Of a stretch of DNA of 64,000 nucleotides, positions 13,391-24,207 are shown piece by piece (positions within the stretch are counted from its first letter, which is position 1; each line of letters starts with the position of its first letter). This stretch comes from Xylaria sp. FL1777 (Eukaryota; Ascomycota; Sordariomycetes; Xylariales; Xylariaceae): assembly GCA_022578965.1 (NCBI GenBank), contig MU400508.1, positions 434,001-498,000 on the forward strand. Direction: 5' to 3'. The notes below the pieces were generated by a model that had not been told where the DNA came from, did no database searches, and saw only the letters and a list, made by a program, of their open reading frames with translations. The position numbers were made by a program, and so were the translations under genes.

Positions 13391-14386
13391 AAGCGAAGTT
13401 ACTTTTCCTGCCGACCGGGCAACTATTCTGGAAACTCTATATTATATCAATGAACAGGACAATAGTAAAACGCTTCTGGCTAAGAACGGATTTGCCTGCG
13501 TCCTCCACAATGGAAACACAAGCCGCCTCGCAGACGAAGCAAAAATGACGAACTTTTATCGATTTTGTTTCCTTAGATCTGTTTGACGCACACTTGGGAC
13601 GCCATCTAATAGTAACTGCCCACGCTTGGCAGATTATCGATCACAATACGACAACGTGTGTAGACATAAAGCCGCGGAAAACACATGGCCCGTTCTAGAC
13701 AAAGACGATTATACTCCTATGAGAAAGATATTATCTAAATTTAAGCCTGTTCATCATGATAAATTGGGTGCCAGTTTCACATATACTAGGATGGGACTAG
13801 CAGTGGCTTGTTGGTATTCATCGTAAGCGAGAACAAGCTACTACGCGTACAAAACATGCAAAGATAAGTCGGAACATTATAGTTTACATAGTGAGAGTGG
13901 GATATAATTTTATTCTTGCCATTTATTGCCCTAATAGAACCCGGAATTGGTATGTAAACATGCACATGGAGACCTGTCCCAGTGCTGTCGTCTCATTGAA
14001 AACCATAACACCTCAAAACTTCCCATTGGCCAGGCCTACTTTGCACCTGTGCATGAGAATCCCATAGCGGAACTGTACTTTTAATCCGAACCGGTTCCCG
14101 CAAGGCCAGTAATAATATTCCGACCATGTGCCGACCCGCCCGAATACATGAATAATGTTTTATACGTAATGATGTAATGAAATATACCTTGAAGAGGAGT
14201 GTAGTCCTCGTGATGACAAGAGGACTTGATAATGCACATAAGCAGTAGAGTTGCAATCGCTAGACCTTGAACATGTGACGTAGAAATGGCCTACATTAAA
14301 AAAAATACAGAGGCAATCGATTTGTGAGACTGATTAATCAGCTCTATTGAATAAGGGAAAATAATGAACGTGGGTTTATTAGAATC
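13391..14386. other. intergenic region downstream of the SREBP gene
   Basis: About 1 kb with only short open frames (at most 87 codons) and no recognisable family. The last few hundred bases presumably include the 3' UTR of the minus-strand SREBP-type gene that ends at 14387. Confidence 0.6.
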
Positions 14387-17300
14387 TCAGGAACCGCATC
14401 CGCAACATGGAGAGTCATCAGTTTCAGCTGTGTTCTCTAACGCTGTTTCCGGTTCCGGTTCCGGTTCCGGATCTGGGTCTGATATGGTCCCGTAATCACT
14501 GTCGGTCTCGCTCATGCTGCCGTAGCCGGTATCAGTGTCGAAGTTCATCCCAACAATGACACGAGTAACAGCAAGGCATCGGCCAACGATTCGATGCCTA
14601 ATTTCGGGCTCAAGAGCGGACTCCTTTCCTGTCCATATTCTCAGGTACCCGGACAGTCGTTCAAGCGTACTAGCACAGGCTTCGGCAGCAAATTCGTGTC
14701 TAGCAAGGCGGTCCATTAGCTTGTAGGCTGCTGTGTAGCCAAGGAGACCCATGTCACGGGCGGGCTGGATTTGACTTATTACGCCGTAGATATTAACTGG
14801 CTCATCTGGCGGTGAATATTTCTGGAGATGCGCAATAGCCATGGCACATAGCAACGAAGTGCGAAGTTCGGTTGTGGTAACTAAAGAAGACGGTAGCTCC
14901 TTTAATGGGGTGGCCGGTGTTTCGCGGTTAGGTGTGCTGGAGGTATCATTCGATGTGAGGACTGCCGTCACTGGGCCGATGGCTTGTAATGCGGCAACGA
15001 TATTGATACTCCGCTTTTCATCGGAAAGTAAAGCTCGCGTAACTAACGCACGCTGTTGCGCTACAGACCCAATTGGTGCTGTTCGAATGGCAAGGGAAAC
15101 TTCATTCTCAATGTGTAGAGAGTGTGCATCATTCTCGCTTTCTGAAGTGAGAAGGCTCGTAGTAAGTGCACCTTGCAACGTCATGCTAGACCACCAGGCA
15201 GCTACAGCGTCCATGGGTGATCTGACTGCCGGGTCATCTATGACGGTGGCCATGCCATCGACACTACCAATCGCATTATGCTCGGTAGCGCGGTTCCAGG
15301 CTAGGTTGTGGGCTCGCTGAATAACGGTAGGGTTCAAAACTTCGTCGCAATCTTGCTCGAGCAAAGCCGCCAAATGATCAGGAAGGTCGTCATCTGGGGG
15401 CTCTTGCCCACTTCGGCGCAGCTGGGTAATAAGCCGATTTAGTTGCTTGGCTTCGTTCCACTTTGATCTTGCCACTTTCGCGGCAATCACTTGCACACCC
15501 GTCTGTACCCCAGTTAAGCCAAGTTCCCATAACAAGACACGGATATGAAGTGCTTTTAGCATGAGACGGAGAGGCGTAGTTGGGAGTGTAGCAGAAGCAA
15601 GCAGCGTCAAAGTTAACCGGCTCTTACTGATCTCAACATCACCTCCTGCCAATTGGGCATCAAGAGCAATTGCCCAAGCCTTGACACGAGCAATCTCTTG
15701 CTCCTCTGTCAGCCCTGTTAGCATTTGATATCCGTGTACACCAATAAGGTTCCTTAGACTAAGCTTGACAGTCTTGAGGCTGAGGGCTGCCGCTTCTAGG
15801 AAGAAGTTGTGACGCGGTACCCAAACGGTTTGAACGGCTGTAAGCCATGCTTGTCGACGCACGTGGATAGGAGAAGCAAGCGACGGCGCTGCCTTCAGTG
15901 CTGCGGGAACTTGTTTGGATTGCTTTGGATTTGGTGGTTTTGAGTCCATAAGCGAAGGCATGAGAGCCCACCAGAGACTGCACAATAGCAAGATCACCTT
16001 AATTGAGTAGATGACTCGAGCTCCATGTATGGAATATCCCATGAAATTGACGCTAAGATTCGATGTGAGGAACTTCAGTAGGTGTATTGGTAGAGCGAAA
16101 AGACCGCGACCTTCGGGGGTCTCATTGCTTTGCTCATTCTCGCGAACGGCCTCCAGCAGCATAAGACCGGCCAGAGAGCCGACCATCAGTTTACCAAAGT
16201 ACGGCGTGGCATTCTGCCAGCCTCCCGCCTGCATTTGTTGCTGCTGCTGTTGAATCTGCTGTTGACGTACTAGGGCCGGGTTTGGTCTAAACGTCTGCTG
16301 TGGGACTGCATACGGCTGTCCTGCGGCTAACTGGGCGGCAATAATGCGTTTCATGTCGTCCGGTACTTGTATCATGCCCTGTGGATCAGGTCGATTAGGT
16401 GTACCCATAGACGAGGGTGCAAAAGTAGTCGACTCTGGGGGGTAAGTGGTAGGCGTAGGCGGCGCATGCTGCTGATGAGGACTAATGGCACCGTTCATGG
16501 CGCCTGACATGAAGAGTTTCTCAAAAGCAGCAATTCGCTGCTGCATAGCTGCATTTTCATCCATGAGCCGCGAGTTACGCTTCTCTAAATGACGAATATA
16601 CTCGGTAGCTTTGCTAAGGACCTGCAGAAAGTTTAGCACCAACATCCGTGTTCAGACGGAGCTCCGCAAACTGACCGTTGCTTTATTAAGTTTATGAGCA
16701 GGCGTTAGGCCGTGCAGCTCCTCCCGGTCTTCAGTGGTATCTTCACCTCGTGCACTCTTTGACATGATTCGTAGACTAGGCACACTGTCTCGCAAAGCTG
16801 CTATCTTATCATTGAGATTAGTGCGATATCTCTTTTCAATCATATTGTGGGCTGTCTTTTTGACTGGTTGGTGACTGTCGTCGTCGTCGTCGTCATCGTC
16901 ATCTTCAGCCGACGATTTTCGTTTGCGACTGTTTGCCTTCTCAAAATCCCTTATGCCTTCAGGCGAAGAAGACATCGACGACTTGCCTGCTCCACCGGTA
17001 GAGTCGGGGCTCGGTTCGCTTCTGGGAGAATGGTACGGTATTGTTGGAGGCATGGCGATCTTCTGTAGCCTCTGCCGTTGCTCCTCGCTTAGCAGATTAA
17101 CTGTTGGCTGGGGTGCAACAGGACGGGCCTGTGCAACATCGGGAGAGGCAACAGGAGTCGTCATTGAATAGGCAGAAGGGCCGCCGGGTTCGTTCATGGA
17201 GGGCGGCGGCAATGGCACAGGTTGGCGGGGAAGACCGTCCTGCACTGGGATTTGCTGGCTCATATTCCATCCTTCTTGATAAAACGAGTTGGCATCGTAT

Positions 17301-17485
17301 GTGTCGTATGGAGGGGTATCTTGGAACGGCCAGTTCGAGTCGTTGAAGAACTGCTGATCATCACTAGTTGTATTCAATGCGTCGCCGTTCCCACCACCGG
17401 CACTGGTGCTGGGACCTTGATAATACGAAGAGTTGGAGCCGTCGAGGCCAAATAGGCCTGAAGCTTCCTCCCGACGATCTGTCAT
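14387..17485 (-). CDS. sre1: SREBP-type bHLH transcription factor (Sre1/SrbA family)
   Basis: Membrane-anchored regulator of sterol synthesis and the low-oxygen response. Two exons, 17485-16676 and 16621-14387, are joined over a 54-bp intron (gtcagt...ctgcag), giving about 1,014 residues, the usual size for fungal SREBPs. After an acidic, Pro/Ser-rich N-terminus and a run of nine Asp (about 195-203) comes a bHLH at about 209-290. Its basic segment [16 protein letters not shown] carries the SREBP-specific Tyr (Y220) where other bHLH proteins have Arg. A leucine-zipper-like helix follows ([10 protein letters not shown]...). Two hydrophobic segments at about 413-429 and 472-492 would form the ER hairpin. 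The long C-terminal region resembles the DUF2014 region of fungal SREBPs and ends in an EPEPEPE tract and a CCGCGS tail. By family knowledge, the N-terminal factor is released by regulated proteolysis. The start is the first ATG of the open frame. Confidence 0.92.
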
Positions 17486-20400
17486 GCTGATGCGATCACC
17501 AGATGCAAGCGTGGTTCGACATAGGGCTGGTCTGGAGGAAGGAAGCCCAACAACGAATCGAGAGGCAGGGGGCTCTCCGCCACTCCTGTCACCAACTCGG
17601 GGGAAGAAGGGGAGGGGTTGGGGGTGTGGATTGCTGGGGAGGGGAGCAGTTCACGATCGTGATTTGTTGCCGGTGGCCTGGTGGCCTGATTCACGCGGTC
17701 GGCTGGCGGGCGTAGGGACAACTGGGTAGGCGGACACCGAGTGAATGGCACCGTTGGTGATATTAAGATAAGGTGAAGTGCGGGCGACTAAGGCAAGTAT
17801 GTAATGATGGTGGGTAGTGGTCCGGTTTTGGGGACTAAAAGGAACGGGAAAATAAAAGACTAGGACACCAAGAACGGGAAGGTAAGCTTAATCCTCCGAG
17901 GGGGATAGTCAGGTCAGGGTGTGTGTGGTCGAATCCGTGTGGGCGTGGAGGGAGGGAGAGAGGTGGTGAAGAGGGAGAAGAGGAGCGAGAGAGGGTATCG
18001 AGAGGAGTGAGCGAGTGAGCGAGCAAGCGCACCTACCTACTGCGAGAGAGAGGAAGAAGCTGAAGGATCGGAAAGCTTGGTTATGTGACGCCAAGCCTTC
18101 CGAAGACTAATGCTGTGTGTTGTGCTGTGTGTAGTGCGTAGTGCGTATAGTGTGTGTAAGTATAAGTAAGTAATAAGTAAGTACCTAAGTGTGTACACTA
18201 GATACACCAGATACACTCTCGCTCTACACTGGGCCAGGTCTCAGTTCAGTCACGCCTACAGGAGCAGAATTAAAAACACCGCTGCTAGTGTAGCTTCATG
18301 CCTCCAATTTGCACGAGATCTCGATGGATGGGAGTTTGGAATTGTGTGTACAGGCAGCACCCCCGTTGCTTGCGTATTTAGGCGGGTAATACTGAGTAGT
18401 GCTACGAGGGGATGTACCTTGGGCAGGTAGGGTCAGTACTTCGGCTAGTGTATATGTAGTGTCGTCTGTGTAGGTACTTCAGACGTTACATATAGGTTAG
18501 GTATGTGGGCAGTAGGCAGTTAGAATACCTACCTAGGCCGCTAAAGAAAGGGAAAAAAAAATCCCAAAAAAATAAGAGTAGTGCAGGCACAACCAAGAAA
18601 TAACATTAAGCTCGATGCACATGGGAGATCCAGATGTCGGCTCAACTATGGCCCATGACCCCAGAGTGGCAGAGGCCGCAAAGTGCCAAAGTGCTCGCCG
18701 TGCAGCAAGTTGGGAGCGCGCCCATTCGCCAGGATGTGCTGTGTGTGCTGTGTGTCGGGAAGGTGGACGGACGGATGCTGCAGTCTGGACAACGCGCCAG
18801 AGATCAGATCATACGATGGCGGAAGACATCGGGCCCTCTTGCCTGAGACACTAGGACCGGCTTGCGACTTGCGACTGGAGACCCCTCTTTCCTCTTTTCC
18901 TCGCCTGCTCGCGCTCACAGAGCTCTTGCTGGCAGGCGGGCTGGGCCGTTTTTTTTCCAGGGTACATCCGCCACGGTACTGCAGACTCTGCTGTCTAGCG
19001 CGTTCGACAATGCACACTATATGGCCGACTACGACTATTCGGTGCTAGTAGCAGGCGAGAGCAGCCATCTCAGCCACTGATGGCCCGAGTTGGACTACGC
19101 CAGATGCAAGTATCTACATACATATACACTATGCAACGCTAAAGGACTGCTAAAAGTTAAAACCACGTTCTTGGTAGCCAAGGTTCGGAGCACTCCGCAG
19201 ATAGGAAAACTGGGTGTAGATAATCTGCTGAGATGCTAAATTTACATACATAAATCGTAAGTACTTGGGAGTCTGGTTTCTACCAAGGTAACATTTTTCA
19301 GCGTTGCCATCATGCATGCACGGACAATCAGCTAATTAGCACATTACCTACCTACCTAGTATACTATACCCACGGAGTCTGGTATACACTATCTCGGTTA
19401 GAGATTTTACGCAGTACCTACGCAGTAAGTAAGTATACAGGCCATACGCAGTACGGGTGTACACGTGTAAGGTAGAGTAGGTAGGCTAATGCAACCGTCT
19501 TCATTACCCTCTCTCTTCCTTTCTATGCTCCATGTTACCGGTAGTAGTGATTTGCTATGTACTCCAAATGACGAAATAAATTAAATTAAAAGTACAAACA
19601 ATAGGCATCTCGAAACGTTGCTGAGATACGAGAATGTCATTGCTTTGTTGCATGCGGCCTACGGTCGAGACCAATCGGGAATCCCATTTTACCTCTCACG
19701 TCTTCGATGGCCAATTAGACCTGGGCGTGTAAGTCTTGTGTGTTCTGTAGAACGATTCAATATTCCGCGATAGCTGCTACCCTTGTGACAGATAAGAGGC
19801 CAGCTGGTATAGACGGCGATCACGGAAGGATACCTACTGCGTAGGTGGGAAATGTCCCTGGAACGTCTCATACGGCCGAGATCTTTCGGTTACGTAGCCA
19901 AATCTGTGGCTGGACCTGGGAGCCGCCTGAACATACCTAGAATAATTAAGTGGTCTGATCAGGTGGGATTTACCCTAGCCTCAATTCACTCCTGCTTAAA
20001 ACGACGCCTCAGCTTACTGAGTCGAAACTTTCCCGTGTGGCAAATTTACATCTACTCATACGCAGTATGTGTATAGTAATATACCTACTGCGTAAGGTCC
20101 GCGGCCAACGCAATTGGCATCGTCTCTGAACCGAGCCTCGGTAGACCACGTACGGTACATTGCGGCTGCCATCTGTAGCCTTGCATCATCCTAATATACT
20201 ACCTATGTAATGCATTTTCTGTCAGCTTCGTAATACCTATGTCTACGAAAGGATACGCCTATCTTAAGTCTGTCGAGAGGGATATACACATAGGTACCTA
20301 GTAGACATGAATTCCCCCCCTGGGCACACGAACTCTTCAATCCCCACTCTGTTGCGTGTGCTGCTGGAATATCGGTACGGTTTAAAATGACGACGCTGTT

Positions 20401-20892
20401 TCAGCAATTATTCTTGTGCGTGGACAAACTCGTAATCAAACACACGATACGCTAAATTAAAAAAACAAAAACTATTCACTTCTGACATATAAGGTTAAAA
20501 GGGGAATACTATGCTTCAGCACACTTTTGGTCTTTACGTAAATTCTCTCAAAGAACAATTTGTCTATCGAAGACAAGGCATCTAAGTGGCAACTATAATA
20601 ACAACCCAATGAATAAGCAGCTGATAGATACTGTACATCAACTCCAATAAGCCAATAAGACTCCCTCCCTGTGGTATAAGTGATAAATCATTTCCTCGAT
20701 CCTGCCCGATATTTCAACTCAGCCGGGTTGGCAAACCCTCACTCCCAAAAAGCATAACCCCCCCCCCCTTGTCGATCATGATAATCCTGGTAACATCATC
20801 ATTACTCCCATGGTACGTCTTTCAGTACCTATAATACTGCGTCTATAGCATCTTGAGGACACATCAGCATCGTCAATTCTTGTACTCAGCTT
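17486..20892. other. intergenic region upstream of the SREBP gene
   Basis: About 3.4 kb without a recognisable gene. The first 600 bp is C/T-rich on the minus strand (around 17,900-18,060), as in many fungal leaders, and probably carries the SREBP promoter and 5' UTR. Between 19.4 and 20.1 kb there are six copies of the 9-mer TACTGCGTA or its complement (19408, 19419, 19445, 19835, 20059, 20086). Open frames here are at most about 123 codons and overlap each other on both strands, so I take them as chance. Confidence 0.6.
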
Positions 20893-22467
20893 CTACCATA
20901 TGTCATCCGAGCTCTGTACCATCTGCATTGTTGGCGTCTTCGGCTGAAGTTGCTTCATCCGTTTACGGTCAGCCTTGGTTACCAGTGATGGTGTGATTGG
21001 CACCACAGGTGAGAACGGCTGATATGGCGAGTAGGGAACGGGTGCACCCGTCCAAGGTGTCCGCGCACCGGGAGATAAAGGCATTGTTCGCTCAAATGTT
21101 GTTTGCTTCGTAGTTTGCGCTGATGGCGAGCTCAACGACGGCTCATAAGCACGAAGAGGAAGTGTACCTCCTGTGCGGACGGCTGAGGGAGCATTGGGCC
21201 GGGAAAAGGATTGCCCGGGTCGGGGTGAAGTTGGAAATGTGGCACCAGGCTTAGGAGAGGCTGGAAGCGAAGGAAACCGAGTCGCGTTGGGCTTAGGCGA
21301 GCTGGGCAAGCCAACAAGTGGCGTCGTCGATCGCTCAGATGTTGCCGACACTGGATCTACCTCAGTTGGTGCTTGGGAATCATACCGAGAATGACCGAAC
21401 TGAGCGCCGATACGCTCATCGATGCTTTGCGTGCTCTCTGGCGACAGATCTGGAGGAGTGATGGGTGCCACTGGCCCCGTATACCTGCTGCTTTGCAGAT
21501 ATGCAGGTTGGTCCGTAGGGATAGGTGGTGGCGAAGCGGGCGCATAGTGTCGAGGAGGGATTACATTCATCTCCTCGCCATCCTGCCGCGGGAAGGTGCC
21601 TGACATGGGCGTCATGATCGGGGCAGAGATAGTGATGCCCTTCACATTTTTCTTCCTTGGTGATTTGAGAACTGACAAGATGGAAGATGTTCGAGACTGC
21701 CTCTCCGGCTCGCCATTGCCAAGTTCCAAATTAGAAGGCTTATGCTTGCTTTTCTTCAAAATGCTGGGCTTCGGCGAAGCAGCAGTTGGGAATTGCTTGG
21801 CTAGGGGAGTCGGCGGCCGCTCAATGGGCGTGCCTGCCTCCTTAGCAGCCTCGTGCTCGAGAACGTATTTGTACATCTCTTCTAGTTGCTGTTGTGCCAT
21901 TTCACGGTCCGCGGCGACAACTCTCTGGTCTACTAGAGGATTGATGCCAAGAGTGCTCGTCGAATAGGTTGAGAAGGAGCCAGAAAAGGTATAAGGGGTT
22001 TGGCCTTGGTCCCCTGAGGGTGTTGGATATGAGAAGTTTTTGATGGGCGACTTGGGTGTCTCTGGAGGATAGGGATAGGGGCAATTGTGAGGATTGTCAC
22101 TAGCTTTGACTTCCGGAGGAAACGCGAACTGGTAACCGTATTCCTCGTAGGTATCTAGTCCTGCTTCTCCGGCTGTTATACGCTTGCGACGGTTCTTTGC
22201 TAGCGATAGTAGGATAGCTGCAACGACGACGATTGATAAAGCATATGCGCCTATTATGCCACCGATCTGAGCTGGAAGATAAGCTGGATTGCGAAGCGCT
22301 CCGGCCGACAATGGAGGACCGTCCTCTGGAGACGGTGCTGGATCGAAATAGTTGGAGTATACGGTGAGATCAGGAGCTGCAGAACAGAGAGGAATGAAGG
22401 CTAGGGAGGAGGTTAAAAGCAGAGAGAGGTCAAGTAAGGGAGGCGCGCTATAAAGACGCGGGTACAT
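20893..22467 (-). CDS. single-pass membrane protein with long disordered tail, function unknown
   Basis: Uninterrupted frame of 524 residues. A probable signal peptide (about 1-31, a Leu-rich core ending CSAAPD) is followed by a short, Pro-rich outer segment and one transmembrane helix (about 67-91) with a basic stop-transfer sequence (KNRRKR). The remaining 430 residues are rich in Pro, Ser and Thr. They contain repeated SPKP/SPRP-type motifs, a short helical stretch near DREMAQQQLEEMYKYVLEHE (about 185-205) and a basic patch (KSPRKK), a layout typical of phosphorylated cytoplasmic tails. No catalytic domain is recognisable. The architecture resembles fungal surface sensor or scaffold proteins in general, but no function can be assigned. 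The start was chosen because the signal peptide begins directly at this ATG. Confidence 0.75.
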   Translation of the reverse strand: MYPRLYSAPPLLDLSLLLTSSLAFIPLCSAAPDLTVYSNYFDPAPSPEDGPPLSAGALRNPAYLPAQIGGIIGAYALSIVVVAAILLSLAKNRRKRITAGEAGLDTYEEYGYQFAFPPEVKASDNPHNCPYPYPPETPKSPIKNFSYPTPSGDQGQTPYTFSGSFSTYSTSTLGINPLVDQRVVAADREMAQQQLEEMYKYVLEHEAAKEAGTPIERPPTPLAKQFPTAASPKPSILKKSKHKPSNLELGNGEPERQSRTSSILSVLKSPRKKNVKGITISAPIMTPMSGTFPRQDGEEMNVIPPRHYAPASPPPIPTDQPAYLQSSRYTGPVAPITPPDLSPESTQSIDERIGAQFGHSRYDSQAPTEVDPVSATSERSTTPLVGLPSSPKPNATRFPSLPASPKPGATFPTSPRPGQSFSRPNAPSAVRTGGTLPLRAYEPSLSSPSAQTTKQTTFERTMPLSPGARTPWTGAPVPYSPYQPFSPVVPITPSLVTKADRKRMKQLQPKTPTMQMVQSSDDIW

Positions 22468-23551
22468 GGTGTTGTGTAATACAGATCTTCATTAGATATC
22501 ACCATACCACAGCACCTGGACTCCTAATTCACGCAGGACCTCCTAACCGTTCAATCGAAACACTTGTTGCTGGAGAACCGACTAGGTCGATCGCAAATTG
22601 GGAGGGCGAAGGGTATATAGCGGCTGGTGAAGTTCGGTAAGTGTCGTCGAGGTGGGCCGTGGAGGCCGACACCAACATATCACGACCAACGCTGGGCTGT
22701 GAACCGGGCTCTGACTCGTCGAGCCGGCCGGGCTGCTGGGGGCACATGCGTGATGGCCCCCCAGAGAAGCGCCCAGTCAGCGTGATGAGGTGCCATGTCC
22801 GATCACAGTGATCAATTGATCAATACGACGGGCGGGAGTTCACCGCTTCCCACGCCTCTGGTTGGACGGAAGATCTGGGATGGCAGGGGAGGTTAAGCGC
22901 CGACGAATTGAACCGCGGAGCTGATTGGCGATCAACGCTGCATCACCGCCCGCGAACCCCGCCCGCATCGCTCGGTGCCCAGCCCCCTCGACCAGTCACA
23001 GCGTAGTAGCCATCATCTAGCCTATACTTAGATGGTATGCCATGCCTGCTTGCCCGTTGTGCCTGGTGGTGGTTTGTTCTCTGTATGTACCTATTTGCGA
23101 TGCCATGTGCGGTCTTCGCACCTCGAGGCTTGTCCAGAATAGCGGTGATACCGGTAATACTGGTATGTGATGTTCTGTGCGATGGAATGATTCCATGCAT
23201 TATGATCCTTTTCTATACCTCCCTTCAGGTTATCACAATTTGGCTACCTATCACGACTCTCGAACATCACTCCATAAGTGTGATTTCAACGATAGCGTAC
23301 ATCTTACATTTGTGATGAACTTGGGAAGACGCAAACCAGTGTACGAGCTAATGTTGTGCCAATGACAGCCCTTGAAGATTACTTGAATAGGAATTGAATA
23401 GGATAGCATATCGACGGGTTGATAGGAATGAAAGCCGGAGAGGAAGCTGTTCTCTAACTATCTCAGCTTGCGGTCCTGGCCTGAGCAAGACCCACCTTTG
23501 CACAAGATCAGATGCATAAAACATTACCTAGGTACCTACTCATTGTACACT
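22468..23551. other. intergenic region, divergent promoters
   Basis: About 1.1 kb between the divergent membrane-protein gene (-) and the dehydrogenase pseudogene (+). It is GC-richer near 22.55-23.0 kb. Open frames are short and have no recognisable family. Confidence 0.55.
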
Positions 23552-24110
23552 ATGGCTACCCCAGCTTTCGACAACATAGAGAAGAGCGCAGCTTTGCAAA
23601 GCTTTTTGCATCGGCAAATCTTCAAGGCGCCGACGCTCCCCAAGAACGTCAACCTCAAAGGGACGACAGCTATCCTAACTGGATCCAATACCCTAGGATG
23701 TGCCCGCCAATTACTGGATTTAGGTGCTAGCAAGCTGATTGTAGCTGTACGCAATCAGTCCAGGGGTGCCAAGGCAAGAGAAAATGTGTTGTCTAGTTGT
23801 CCATCTCTTCGAGATCTTGCAATTTAAGTTTTCAACCTAGACCTTCGGTCCTATGAAAGCATCCTCTCATTCATAGATCGTGCCCAGAGTCTTGATCAAC
23901 TACACATTGCGGTTCTGAACGCAGGTGTATCGAAACAGTTCCTTGACTTGACACCCTCAACTAGCCATGAAGACACGATCCAACCGGGGTTCTATTGTCA
24001 TATCCCCATCAGCAAAGTCCCCCAAGAGTTCAAGCAGCAATGTTCCAAGTTGTCGCCAAATTCATCCATGCCAGTGCACCCCAGGGTCGGCGCATGTTGC
24101 TAATAAAGAT
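23552..24110 (+). pseudogene. short-chain dehydrogenase/reductase (SDR) pseudogene
   Basis: From the ATG at 23552 the frame reads like the N-terminal half of a fungal SDR of the retinol-dehydrogenase-like type: a leader, then ILTGSN, ARQLLDLGASKLIVAVRN, a later LDLRSYESI stretch, the conserved NAG motif (AVLNAGVSK) and HEDTIQ. Three lesions are visible. The glycine-rich cofactor motif is about three residues too short (TGSNTLG runs straight into CARQLL). There is an in-frame TAA near 23825, just where family members usually have an acidic residue before the next strand. After HEDTIQ (near 23985) the frame no longer matches, consistent with a frameshift or deletion. No Tyr-x-x-x-Lys active-site segment is recoverable. 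The remnant runs into the 3' flank of the convergent Clr5-ankyrin gene. Confidence 0.75.
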
Positions 24111-24207
24111 AGCCTCGACTTTGGTAAGAGCTATCAACACTTGTGTGATGTGGGTTTGCGCAAGGTCAGGCATTATTATAAAAGCAGCCAGCAAGCGACG
24201 AGACTCA

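Noticed and set aside
14841..15320. 159-codon plus-strand frame inside the SREBP gene
   Set aside because: Shadow of the sense coding sequence; no independent family features.
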